This document shows, in pieces, positions 34,822 through 43,011 of a DNA stretch of 45,221 nt. Both the position numbers and the translations under genes were made by a program. The stretch lies in contig DATLBC010000066.1 of NCBI GenBank assembly GCA_035527095.1, positions 1-45,221 of the forward strand, in the 5' to 3' direction. This DNA comes from Sva-07 sp035527095. Lineage in GTDB: Bacteria > Actinomycetota > Acidimicrobiia > Acidimicrobiales > Ilumatobacteraceae. Positions within the stretch are counted from its first letter, which is position 1; each line of letters opens with the position of its first letter. The notes under the pieces were generated by a model, which was not told the DNA's origin, searched no databases, and saw nothing but the letters and a program-made list of their open reading frames with translations.

Positions 34822-36636
34822 TCAGTGCAGATCGAGGCGTGTGCCCGTGATCGAGACGCCGTGACCGACCGGCCACGGCTGCGGGGCGACGCCTGCATCG
34901 ACCTCGCCGCGTACCTGTGATTCCGATCGCGGCCACGACACCGGAAGCCGGCCGGTGAACGGTGCCGCACCGAGCAGCGCCTCGGCGATGCCGTCGGCCT
35001 CGGAACCGGGCAACCAGCAGGCGACCACCGAGTCGGCGATCTCGAGGATCGGCTCGATGAGCAGTGGCCGGCCCGACACGACGAGCACGATCAGTTGATC
35101 GACCGACGATCTCATGCGTCGCACGAGATCGAGTTGCTCGGCCGGGACGGCGAGGTCAGCTCGATCACCACCGCCTTCGACGTACGGGAGCTCGTGGATC
35201 GCGACCACGCCGTACGGTCGGCGCTCGCCGCCGAAGTCGGCTTCAGAATGATACAGGACCTGCTCCGGTCCCAGCCGCCTGCGCAGTCCGTCGATGACGG
35301 TGCTCCCGTCGGTGATCGGCCCCGCCGCGCCCTCCCACGAGATGGTCCAGCCGCCGCAGGCGATGCCGATGTCGTCGAGCGCGGTGCCGGCGGCCAGCAT
35401 CGGCGTCGAGACCGGGATGGGGAGCGCACCATTGTCGAGCAACACCACGGCGGAGGCGCTGACCGCAGAGCGCGCCAACTGCCGATGCGCATCGCACCCG
35501 ATCAGGTCGAGCGGCACACCCGGGCTCGGCAGCTCGTCGAGCAACCCCAATCGAGACTTGACGCGCAGGATTCGGGCCACGGCATCGTCGACGCGAGCGT
35601 CAGCGACTCGTCCGGCGGAGACCAGGTCGACCACCGTCGAAATGAAGCGTTCGAACTCGAAGGGCACCATGACCATGTCGATGCCGGCGTTCACAGCGAC
35701 CTCGACGCAGGCTGCGTAGTCGGGATCGAGTTGGTCGATCGCCATCCAATCCGACACGACGAACCCCTCGAAGCCCAGCTCGGTCTTGAGGACGTCGGTC
35801 AGCAGGTAGTGATCTGCGTGCATGCGATTGCCGTGCCATGAGCCGTAGCCGGCCATCACCGTGAGCGCGCCGGCATCGATCGCGTCGATGAAGGGAGCGA
35901 GGTGAGTCCGTCGCAGCTCGTCGTCGTCGATGGGCACGTCGCCCTGGTCAACCTTCCACTCGGGCTCCCAACCATCCCACCAACCGATCCACGGGTGACG
36001 ATGTTTGCCCGCAGTGCCCCACTCCATTGCCCCTTCGCCGACGAAGTGCTTTGCGCACGCCAACACACCGGTCGCGCGGAGGTCGTCGCCGTGCCAGCCC
36101 TCCACGGAAGCTCGCCCGAGCCGACCGACGAGCGCGGTGTCCTGGGAGAACCCTTCGAATGTTCGTCCCCATCGGACGTCGTGCGGGACCGCCAGACACG
36201 GGGCGAACGTCCACCTGGCGCCGGTCGCCGAAGTTTCCAGCGCGGCGGCACGGGAGACGGCGCGCACCAGGTCGGCGTCGCCCGTCGCCCCGAGGCCGAT
36301 GTGGTGCGGGAAGATCGTGGCGCCGATGACGTTGTTGTGACCGTGCACGGCGTCGGTGCCGTAGAGGATGGGAATGCCGAGGCGACTGCGCCTGGAACCG
36401 GCGACGAACGCATCCACCGACTCGCGCCAGGCGCGAGCCGAGCCGTCGCCCGGATTGCCACCCCCGCCGCTCAACACCGAACCGATCGACCATGCTGCGA
36501 CCTCGTCGGGGGTGATGCTGCCCAACTCGACCTGGGCCATCTGGCCGGCCTTCTCGGGCAGGGTCATCGAATCGACGACGTCCGATATGGCGGTGCCCCC
36601 GATCATCACCGAGACGCGCTCAGCGTGGCTCCCCAT
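34822..36636 (-). CDS. GH3 beta-glucosidase, cytoplasmic
   Basis: This 604-residue glycoside hydrolase of family 3 has the N-terminal TIM-barrel domain with GIPILYGTDAVHGHNN, the KHFVGEG motif (196-202) and nucleophile Asp296 in GFVVSDWMA. The C-terminal domain follows (ALPIPV... LPVSWPRS). It resembles exo-beta-1,3/1,4-glucosidases. No signal peptide is present, so it should act on imported oligosaccharides. The chosen ATG (36636) has AGGAG 8 bases upstream and overlaps the end of the lacI-type gene by 17 bp. It ends back-to-back with the nucleotidyltransferase stop. Confidence 0.9.
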   Translation of the reverse strand: MGSHAERVSVMIGGTAISDVVDSMTLPEKAGQMAQVELGSITPDEVAAWSIGSVLSGGGGNPGDGSARAWRESVDAFVAGSRRSRLGIPILYGTDAVHGHNNVIGATIFPHHIGLGATGDADLVRAVSRAAALETSATGARWTFAPCLAVPHDVRWGRTFEGFSQDTALVGRLGRASVEGWHGDDLRATGVLACAKHFVGEGAMEWGTAGKHRHPWIGWWDGWEPEWKVDQGDVPIDDDELRRTHLAPFIDAIDAGALTVMAGYGSWHGNRMHADHYLLTDVLKTELGFEGFVVSDWMAIDQLDPDYAACVEVAVNAGIDMVMVPFEFERFISTVVDLVSAGRVADARVDDAVARILRVKSRLGLLDELPSPGVPLDLIGCDAHRQLARSAVSASAVVLLDNGALPIPVSTPMLAAGTALDDIGIACGGWTISWEGAAGPITDGSTVIDGLRRRLGPEQVLYHSEADFGGERRPYGVVAIHELPYVEGGGDRADLAVPAEQLDLVRRMRSSVDQLIVLVVSGRPLLIEPILEIADSVVACWLPGSEADGIAEALLGAAPFTGRLPVSWPRSESQVRGEVDAGVAPQPWPVGHGVSITGTRLDLH

Positions 36637-37675
36637 GTTCCATCTCCTGCTGCGACGTCGACGCTCGGGCGCCACACGAGTCGCCGATGCGGAGCTTCGT
36701 GGGCAGGATGACGACATCGGGGCCGTCATGGTCACGGCGGAGGAGCTGCACCGCCATGCGTCCGACCTCCAGGACCGGTTGCACCACCGTCGTCAACTGC
36801 GGGTCGGTGACCCGGCCGTTCGGCAGGCCGTCGAAGCCCACGATGGCGACGTCGTCGGGCACGCTCAGTCCCCGCTCGCGAAGCGCCCTCAGCGCTCCCG
36901 CCGCCATCGGATCGGTGGCCACGAACAAGGCATCGGGCTGCTCGGCGAGAATGTCGAGGGTCGCCCGGTAGCCGCCCGCAACATTCGGCTCGTCGCGTCG
37001 GACGAGACGGTCGTCCGGTTCCCGCCCCACGGCCACGAGCGCGTCCCGGTAACCCGCGAGCCGCTCGACGCCGAACATGTACTCGGGCGTGGGACCGACG
37101 AATCCGACGCGACGCCGATCGAGCCCACAGAGGTGCGCCGTGGCAGCGGCGCTCCCCGAACGGCTCGCGACGTCGACTCGGCGCACGTCGCGGTGGTCGG
37201 CCGGACGGCCGACAGCGACGACGTTCCTGCCACGGTCCCGCAACGTGGCGATCAGATCATCGCTACGCGGCCCTGCGGTGGCAATCACCCCGTCGAGGAA
37301 TCCCTGCGACGTGAGTGTCGGAAGCAGGATCGACTGTCCGCGCTCGCCATAAAAGGGGAAGATCGAGAAGATCGAGCCGGTTTCCTCGCAGCCCTCCCGG
37401 ATGCCGTGCACGAGCGTGGAGTAGTAGGGGTCACCGAAGAGCTCGACCACGTCGGCCGGCATCACGAGCCCGATCAGCCCCGTTCGGTTGGAGACGAGCG
37501 CCCGAGCTGCTTGGTTCGGGAGGTATCCCGTCTTCTCGATCACGGCCTCGACGCGTGTTCGCACGTCGGGTCGTACATCTGGGTGGTCGTTGAGCACCCT
37601 CGAGACCGTCGACCTCGAGACGCCCGCCAACTTGCCGATCGTCTCGAGCGTCAGGGCCTGTGGTGTGTCCGTCAT
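36620..37675 (-). CDS. LacI-family transcriptional regulator (CebR-like)
   Basis: This 351-residue LacI/GalR regulator starts with the helix-turn-helix LTLETIGKLAGVSRSTVSRVLN and the hinge YLPNQAARALVSNRTGLIGLV, followed by a periplasmic-binding-protein-like ligand domain (about 65-335) with DAVAIVGFDGLPNG-type strands. It lies inside the GH-Q phosphorylase/GH3 operon. The three 14-bp TGGGAGCGCTCCC palindromes in the window match the CebR operator of Streptomyces, so this protein is the natural candidate to bind them; its inducer would be an imported gluco-oligosaccharide. The ATG at 37675 has GAGGA 5 bases upstream. Confidence 0.92.
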   Translation of the reverse strand: MTDTPQALTLETIGKLAGVSRSTVSRVLNDHPDVRPDVRTRVEAVIEKTGYLPNQAARALVSNRTGLIGLVMPADVVELFGDPYYSTLVHGIREGCEETGSIFSIFPFYGERGQSILLPTLTSQGFLDGVIATAGPRSDDLIATLRDRGRNVVAVGRPADHRDVRRVDVASRSGSAAATAHLCGLDRRRVGFVGPTPEYMFGVERLAGYRDALVAVGREPDDRLVRRDEPNVAGGYRATLDILAEQPDALFVATDPMAAGALRALRERGLSVPDDVAIVGFDGLPNGRVTDPQLTTVVQPVLEVGRMAVQLLRRDHDGPDVVILPTKLRIGDSCGARASTSQQEMEHGEPR

Positions 37676-37764
37676 GTCATCCTCGTCAGCGCATTCCAAT
37701 GGGTCGCTGAACGTCGGTGACGATAGCGATCTTCGGTTCGATCATCGGACACACCGAAACGGGG

Positions 37765-40700
37765 TCACCGTCGAATCGAGCGCCGTGACAGCGTCACGTC
37801 GATGCGGGCAATGGTGGCGGTTTGGTCGAAGACCTGGCGAGATGTCTCCCGGTCGAGTGTCGAGCCCGACACCTCGCGACGACTCCCGTCGGCGAGCGTG
37901 ATCAGGATCATCGGTGGCGTATCGGCAGCGGACACCACGACGGGGACACGACAGATCGTGAAGGCTGCGGCTCCCGGCGGCACATCGAGATGCCCGAGCC
38001 GCCCGGCGGCGTCGAGATGGACGAGCGTTCCAGCCTCGGTTCGCAGCTCGGCTTCGCTGAACAGCACCGCTGAGAAGTGGATCGAGCCCTCCGACACGAC
38101 GAGCCCGAGTTCGGCCCACCGGGTGAGCAGCTCCTCCTTCACCTGGCCGGTCATGCCCGGCTGCTGGGCCCCGGCATGCGCCGGTGTGTGCGAGTAGGGG
38201 TCGGTCGGGAACGCACCGTATTCGACGGCGGTTCGGTTGAAACCGAGACCGCCTCGAACGCGGTCGTACCGTCGAACCAAGTCGCCGATCGAGTCGTCCG
38301 CAGTGCCGGCCGGGGCCTCCACGATGGCCTCCTGCAGGGCGACCAGAAGTTTGGCCACCATGTGCCAGTACACCGATCCGATTCCTTCGAAGGCGTACAT
38401 GGTCGAGGACCGGCCGGTGAATTCGTGATGGTTGAAGACGCGTTCGTACACCTCGAGCACCTCGTCTGCGTGGTCCGCGACCAGTGGCCCGAAGTCGGAT
38501 GCGGCGAGAGCGTCGAGCGCGGCTGAGAGGTCGGCGGCATTCGTGAAGTCCGCGTTGAAGTGGACCTTGCCGTCGACATCGCGCACGACGATGTCGTCGT
38601 TGTCGCCGGCGAGGAGCGCGGCGAGCAACTCGTTGGACTCGACCGCGTCAGCCGGCACACGGTTGCGTTCGAGGAATGCCGGCCTGCGACGCGCCGGGTA
38701 CAGCACGAAACTGTCCACGTCGGCGCGGTACAGATCGGAGTCGTACATCGCGTCGACGAGCGCCACGATCTGGCCGACATCGAGCAGCCCCGAGCTGATC
38801 GCGGCAACCTGCCCCTCGAGCATGGGCTGCAGACGGCTGGTGCTCGCCTGCGGCCGCCCGGCGACCTCGGAGAATGCGACCAGGTTGTAGGCGTCGTACA
38901 GGCCGTCGGGTCGCCGGGCGGCTCGTAGCGAGTCGTCGAGATGCAGCATCGAGGTCCGCAGCAGACGGCGAAGTGTCGCCGGGGCGATCGGTGTCGGCGC
39001 CGTCGGCCCCGCTGCGTCCAGTCGGCTGCGATAGTGGTCGAACGCCATTCCGAGACCGCGGATCAACTGGAAGCGGTCACCGTCATCGATCGACGGCGCC
39101 CCGATCAGCTGCTCGTGCGATTCGAAGACCGAGATGAGGCGTTCGATCCAGGCGACGACGTCGGGCGAGATGGGCACATCGTCCGCCAGGTCGCCCGTCA
39201 GTTCCTCGATCACCTGGAGGTAACGACGGAGGTGGGCGAGCGTCACCATCGACAACCCGTATCCGACCAGCGCGTTGTTCGCATCGTTCCACTCGTGGCG
39301 CTGGGTGTTCATCCAGATTCCGCCTCGCGGTACGTAGTTCGAGATCTTGGCAAGAGCCGGGATCAGGAGCTTCTCGAGCAACGACACGTGAAGCACGGCA
39401 CCGTTCGCGTCGAGAACGAGTCGCCCGTCCGCACCGAGCCGGTCGACCCGCTCGGCGATCGCCGTCGCTGCGGCCGAGTCGAACTCGATGGTGTCCTTCG
39501 GGTTGCGCATCACCTGCTCGAATGGCGCGATGCGATAGGGGACGTTCGCATACGCGTACGCGCGCTCCCCCAGCTTGTCGCCGAGCCATGCAGGGTCGTG
39601 CCCGCGCAGGGTGCTCAGCAGCCGGTAGAGATAGACGATCTGGTGGTCGCCCCAGTAGCCGATCCCGCTCCACGGGTTCTCGGGCTCGGGCACCTCCCAG
39701 TCGATTCCATCACTGGTGATCCGGTAGGGATTGAACCCGTCGGCGGTGGACGCATTGACGAACTTGGCAACGATGGACGGCAAGAATCCGGGGAAGCTCT
39801 GGCACAACGCCTCCCAGTTCTGGAAGATGTCACGCCAGTTGCCCTGGTAGCTCAGCAGCGGGTCGCCCTCCGCGTCACGGACCCGGATCGCGAACTGGTT
39901 CCACGGACGACTCGGGTCACCGTGGCGTCGCGAGAACGACAGCGGGAGATATTCGCGCGACAGCCGCATCAGATTCGGATCGCCCTGCTGGGCCGCTCGG
40001 CCTTGCAGGTCGGCCACATCGATCGAGTCGGGAAGGCCACCGAGCCAGTTGGCGTGCTTGCTCGCCAGATCGGAGTTGCGCTCGGTCAAGAAGTCGCGAA
40101 AACGTTCGGACTCGACCGTGTAGCCGTCGGCGAAGGTCCCACCGCGCATGACGTTGAACAGCGTGTTGGCCAGATGGTGAGCGTCGACCTTGGACGACGC
40201 GGTCAGCTGCATGCCGTCCGCGCTCGCGACGATGTCGCGCAGTGCTGCCGTGCACCGAGCGACGTCGTCGTCGAGTTCACGCGACAGGTCGTCGGTCGTC
40301 GCGAGCCCATGGGTGAGTCGAGCGATGTCCGCGTGGGTCTGGGCCACATCGGCGACGACGTGCCATCGTCGGCTCTGCCCAGGGTCGATCCGAACGGTGG
40401 CGTTGACCAGGAACGAACCGGGGCGGCCGGTCCGCAGTGATGATGCAGCGAACGGCTGGCCGTCTCGAGCCGCGGCGACAGCGCGAGGGTCGAGGGTTGT
40501 CGACTGCTCGTCCAAGCCCGTCGACCACACCGTCGTTGCACGGAGTGCTTCCGATGGTTCGGGGACGTCGACGATCAACGCCTCCAGGGTGAAGACGCCG
40601 ACTCCGGACTCGGTGATCTCGCTGCGTCGGTAGGCGTTCGCCAGATTGCTCATCTGCTGCTGGAACGGCACGCCGATGCCCCACGGCATCACATCGAGCA

Positions 40701-41184
40701 GGCCATCGAGGATCTCGACCGTCACCGGTTCGTCGCCCTCGTGATGCGTCAACGACGCCGTCCGAACCCAACCGAACCGATCAGACGGCGCCCAGCGGTA
40801 CCGCATCGTGAGTCCGAGCCCGAGATGCTGCTCTTCGAAGACCACGACGTTGCCCAGCAGGCTCTTCAGCAGACTGCGTCGGGTGTCGGGTGCATCACCG
40901 GTGAACGGCTCCCAGAGGGTCGTTGCCCCACGTGCCCCGATGCGCAGCACCGTGACCGGTCCGACCCGTCCACCGACGTGATGGAGGCGGTCATCGGTCT
41001 CGTAGGGGAAAATGCACTGTTGCGCCTCGACTCGACCGGCAGTGAGCCCGCCGGTGCTCGAGAGGAACATCCACAGGTCGGAGCTGCTCACGACGCTCAT
41101 CAGGAATGGGTCGATCTGGTCGATCGGAGAGATCCGGTACATCTCGACCCCGTCGAGCACCTCGATCTGTTCGGTCACCTTCAT
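37765..41184 (-). CDS. Large clan GH-Q phosphorylase (GH149/GH161-like)
   Basis: This 1139-residue protein shows the inverting phosphorylase architecture: an N-terminal beta-sandwich (about 1-330), a linker, and an (alpha/alpha)6 barrel (about 350-1050). Catalytic Asp634 lies in RHEWNDANNAL, the counterpart of the DWND motif in GH94. Other marks are YQGNWRDIFQNWEAL, NPWSGIGYWGDHQIVYLYRLL and TPAHAGAQQPGMTG. The length is well above typical GH94 (about 800) and, with the motifs, points to the beta-1,3-oligoglucan phosphorylases GH149/GH161, which release glucose-1-phosphate. The family cannot be fixed by reading alone. The start has AAGGAG upstream. It is divergent from the ABC transporter, with an operator before it. 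Confidence 0.8.
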   Translation of the reverse strand: MKVTEQIEVLDGVEMYRISPIDQIDPFLMSVVSSSDLWMFLSSTGGLTAGRVEAQQCIFPYETDDRLHHVGGRVGPVTVLRIGARGATTLWEPFTGDAPDTRRSLLKSLLGNVVVFEEQHLGLGLTMRYRWAPSDRFGWVRTASLTHHEGDEPVTVEILDGLLDVMPWGIGVPFQQQMSNLANAYRRSEITESGVGVFTLEALIVDVPEPSEALRATTVWSTGLDEQSTTLDPRAVAAARDGQPFAASSLRTGRPGSFLVNATVRIDPGQSRRWHVVADVAQTHADIARLTHGLATTDDLSRELDDDVARCTAALRDIVASADGMQLTASSKVDAHHLANTLFNVMRGGTFADGYTVESERFRDFLTERNSDLASKHANWLGGLPDSIDVADLQGRAAQQGDPNLMRLSREYLPLSFSRRHGDPSRPWNQFAIRVRDAEGDPLLSYQGNWRDIFQNWEALCQSFPGFLPSIVAKFVNASTADGFNPYRITSDGIDWEVPEPENPWSGIGYWGDHQIVYLYRLLSTLRGHDPAWLGDKLGERAYAYANVPYRIAPFEQVMRNPKDTIEFDSAAATAIAERVDRLGADGRLVLDANGAVLHVSLLEKLLIPALAKISNYVPRGGIWMNTQRHEWNDANNALVGYGLSMVTLAHLRRYLQVIEELTGDLADDVPISPDVVAWIERLISVFESHEQLIGAPSIDDGDRFQLIRGLGMAFDHYRSRLDAAGPTAPTPIAPATLRRLLRTSMLHLDDSLRAARRPDGLYDAYNLVAFSEVAGRPQASTSRLQPMLEGQVAAISSGLLDVGQIVALVDAMYDSDLYRADVDSFVLYPARRRPAFLERNRVPADAVESNELLAALLAGDNDDIVVRDVDGKVHFNADFTNAADLSAALDALAASDFGPLVADHADEVLEVYERVFNHHEFTGRSSTMYAFEGIGSVYWHMVAKLLVALQEAIVEAPAGTADDSIGDLVRRYDRVRGGLGFNRTAVEYGAFPTDPYSHTPAHAGAQQPGMTGQVKEELLTRWAELGLVVSEGSIHFSAVLFSEAELRTEAGTLVHLDAAGRLGHLDVPPGAAAFTICRVPVVVSAADTPPMILITLADGSRREVSGSTLDRETSRQVFDQTATIARIDVTLSRRSIRR

Positions 41185-41238
41185 CGCTCGTCGCTCCTTG
41201 CCTTCCCCTCGGGCGACCCCCGCCGCCGGCTCCACAGG

Positions 41239-41252
41239 TGGGAGCGCTCCCA
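41239..41252 (-). promoter_or_regulatory. LacI/CebR-type operator before the phosphorylase operon
   Basis: This is a perfect 14-bp palindrome, TGGGAGCGCTCCCA. It begins one base downstream of the minus-strand -10 box (CATACT), so a bound repressor would block promoter clearance. Identical to the copy at 41315-41328. Confidence 0.9.
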
Positions 41253-41253
41253 G

Positions 41254-41282
41254 AGTATGCGCCACCCGAGGGAGCCAATCAA
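41254..41282 (-). promoter_or_regulatory. Promoter of the phosphorylase-lacI-GH3 operon
   Basis: The minus-strand -35 TTGATT (41277-41282), a 17-bp spacer and -10 CATACT (41254-41259) form a sigma-70-type promoter that runs into the operator. Its -35 box is separated from the -35 of the plus-strand promoter by three bases. Confidence 0.7.
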
Positions 41283-41285
41283 CAG

Positions 41286-41315
41286 TTGACTGGCCAATTC
41301 AGCGTCATCTATGCT
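41286..41315 (+). promoter_or_regulatory. Promoter of the ABC transporter operon
   Basis: The plus-strand -35 TTGACT (41286-41291), an 18-bp spacer and -10 TATGCT (41310-41315) form a sigma-70-type promoter. The last base of the -10 is the first of the operator. The predicted leader to the binding-protein start is about 200 bases, which accounts for most of the 338-bp gap (41185-41522) between the divergent genes. Confidence 0.75.
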
Positions 41316-41328
41316 GGGAGCGCTCCCA
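41315..41328 (+). promoter_or_regulatory. LacI/CebR-type operator before the ABC transporter operon
   Basis: This is a perfect 14-bp palindrome, TGGGAGCGCTCCCA, overlapping the end of the plus-strand -10 box. Its spacing to the other copy is 76 bp between starts, close to seven helical turns, so the two sites could be on the same DNA face and looping is possible. Confidence 0.9.
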
Positions 41329-41388
41329 GAAATCCTGAGAGCCCGCTCTCGCTTCGTTCGCGAACGGGAGCTGTCGGAGGGGAAGCGC

Positions 41389-41484
41389 ATGGCCGCAACG
41401 TCGACAGACCAGAGCAAAGCCTGGTCTGACCGTCGCGGTCGGGAGTGCTGGACGGCTGCTGTGCGCGGTCGTCCGGTGCGTTGA
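41389..41484 (+). CDS. Possible leader peptide ORF (31 codons) in the ABC operon leader
   Basis: An ATG at 41389 preceded by GGAGGGGA (about 7 bases before it) opens a 31-codon frame (MAATSTDQSKAWSDRRGREC...) ending at TGA 41482-41484, 38 bp before the binding-protein ATG. An 8-bp stem (41405-41412 with 41421-41428) lies inside it. A perfect 12-bp palindrome CGTTCGCGAACG (41355-41366) lies upstream. The ribosome site is better than that of many genes here. Without homologues it could be chance, though leader-peptide control of the transporter is possible. Confidence 0.35.
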   Translation: MAATSTDQSKAWSDRRGRECWTAAVRGRPVR

Positions 41485-41522
41485 TCCGCCGTCTCGCATC
41501 ACCACAACGAAGGGGAGAGAAC

Positions 41523-42875
41523 ATGACAGGCAGGAAGACGAAGGTCGCATCCGTACTGGTTGTTGCCGGACTGGCAGTTGCAGCGTGCGGCAGCGACGAC
41601 GGAGCTGACGACTCGTCGAGCGACGCCACGACCGCCGAGGGATCCACCGATGGAGCCGCCAGTGATCTGGACGGCACCCTCCGGGTGCTGATCCACCAGA
41701 ACCCGGCAGGCGTCGAGTTCTTCGAGAGCTTCAACGACCAGTTCGAGGCGGACAACCCGGGCGTCGAGATCGACCTTTCGATCGTCGAGGCTGACGCACT
41801 CTCCACGACCAACCAGACCCGACTGACAGCGAACGACATCGACGTCACCACGATCAGCCTGACCGGCTTCGACAAGCCGGTGCAGGATTACATGACCGAC
41901 GCCGATCCGCCGCCGTGGCAGCAGCTGATCGACGCCGGGCTGATCAAGGATCTGAGCGGCGAGGCGTTCCTGGACAACTACGACGAGGCCGCCATCGACA
42001 GTTCGTCGTACAACGACGGCGTCTACGCGGTCGCGCTCGGCCGCACGACCTACAGCGGGATGTTCGTGAACGACGACCTGCTCGCCGAGGTCGGCGTTGA
42101 GACGCCGACGGCGTTCGACGAACTGGTCGCGGCCTGCGCCACGATCGAGGAAGCCGGCAAGAAGTGCATGATCGCCGGCGGCCAGGACGGCTGGCCGGTC
42201 CACGTCGGCACCTACGGTATTCTCGGCGCGTTGTACCCCGACCAGGAGGGCCTCGTCGAAGGCCTCTGGACCGGTGAAGCCAAGTGGAATGATGAGGAGG
42301 GCCTCGAGCTGTTCGAGAAGTACGGAACCTTCGCCTCCTTGCTCGACGCAGAATCCGCCGGTCTCACCGGCGACTCCGCGGCCTCGCGCTTCACCGTTGG
42401 CGATGTCGCCTTCGGTCCGATGGGCGGCTGGAATGCCGGCACGATCGAGGACGCCGAGTTCGGATGGTCGTACGTCCCGTTCCCCGGGAGCGACGACGCT
42501 GCGAACAACCAGACCCTGTATGGCAAGGTCGACATGAGCCTTGCGGTCGCGGAGGACACACCAGTCCCCGAGTTGGCCTCGGCGTATCTCACCGCCTTCT
42601 CGGATCCCGACACGTACGAAGCCTTCGCCAACGCCACGGGATACATCCCGACGCAGCCGACCGCGGTGCTCGACAACACCCTCGGTGAGTCGATCACACC
42701 GATCCTGCAGGAGGGCAACTTCAGCATCGGCCTCGAGCAGTGGATGGTGCTTCCGAAGGGCGCCGGCCAGTGGGCCAACGGCTGGGAAGCCGCGCGCTGG
42801 CTGTACCTCGGCGACTTCAGCGATCCGGTCGAGGCGGCGAATCAGGCCCAGGCCGACTGGGAATCGGGACTCTGA
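41523..42875 (+). CDS. ABC sugar-transporter substrate-binding lipoprotein
   Basis: This 450-residue family 1 extracellular solute-binding protein has a signal peptide with lipobox LAVAAC (Cys22), an acidic Ser/Asp/Thr-rich linker (about 23-48), and the mature domain starting at GTLRVLIHQNP. Features include an N-terminal lobe with FNDQFEADNPGVEIDL, YAVALGRTTYSGMFVNDDLL and GPMGGWNAG. The CUT1-type permeases and neighbouring glucanase genes suggest a gluco-oligosaccharide ligand. The ribosome site GGGGAGAG is close to the ATG. Two operators and a long leader precede the gene, and a long hairpin follows it. Confidence 0.92.
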   Translation: MTGRKTKVASVLVVAGLAVAACGSDDGADDSSSDATTAEGSTDGAASDLDGTLRVLIHQNPAGVEFFESFNDQFEADNPGVEIDLSIVEADALSTTNQTRLTANDIDVTTISLTGFDKPVQDYMTDADPPPWQQLIDAGLIKDLSGEAFLDNYDEAAIDSSSYNDGVYAVALGRTTYSGMFVNDDLLAEVGVETPTAFDELVAACATIEEAGKKCMIAGGQDGWPVHVGTYGILGALYPDQEGLVEGLWTGEAKWNDEEGLELFEKYGTFASLLDAESAGLTGDSAASRFTVGDVAFGPMGGWNAGTIEDAEFGWSYVPFPGSDDAANNQTLYGKVDMSLAVAEDTPVPELASAYLTAFSDPDTYEAFANATGYIPTQPTAVLDNTLGESITPILQEGNFSIGLEQWMVLPKGAGQWANGWEAARWLYLGDFSDPVEAANQAQADWESGL

Positions 42876-42901
42876 TCCGGGTCGAGGCACTGAACTAGTC
42901 T

Positions 42902-42946
42902 GAGCGGGTTGCGGACTGCCCTTCGAGGCGGTCCGCAACTCCGCTC
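42902..42946 (+). terminator. Intra-operon stem-loop between binding protein and permeases
   Basis: GTTGCGGAC (42908-42916) pairs with 42931-42939, and the outer GAGCGG (42902-42907) pairs with CCGCTC (42941-42946) with a one-base bulge. There is no T-tract. Such hairpins between a binding-protein gene and its permeases often protect the upstream mRNA or partly stop transcription, giving more binding protein than permease. Confidence 0.7.
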
Positions 42947-43011
42947 GGGTTCGTCGGCCGCAACGCCGACACGATTCGACGATCACAACATCGAGACGCC
43001 GGGGGGCAACG

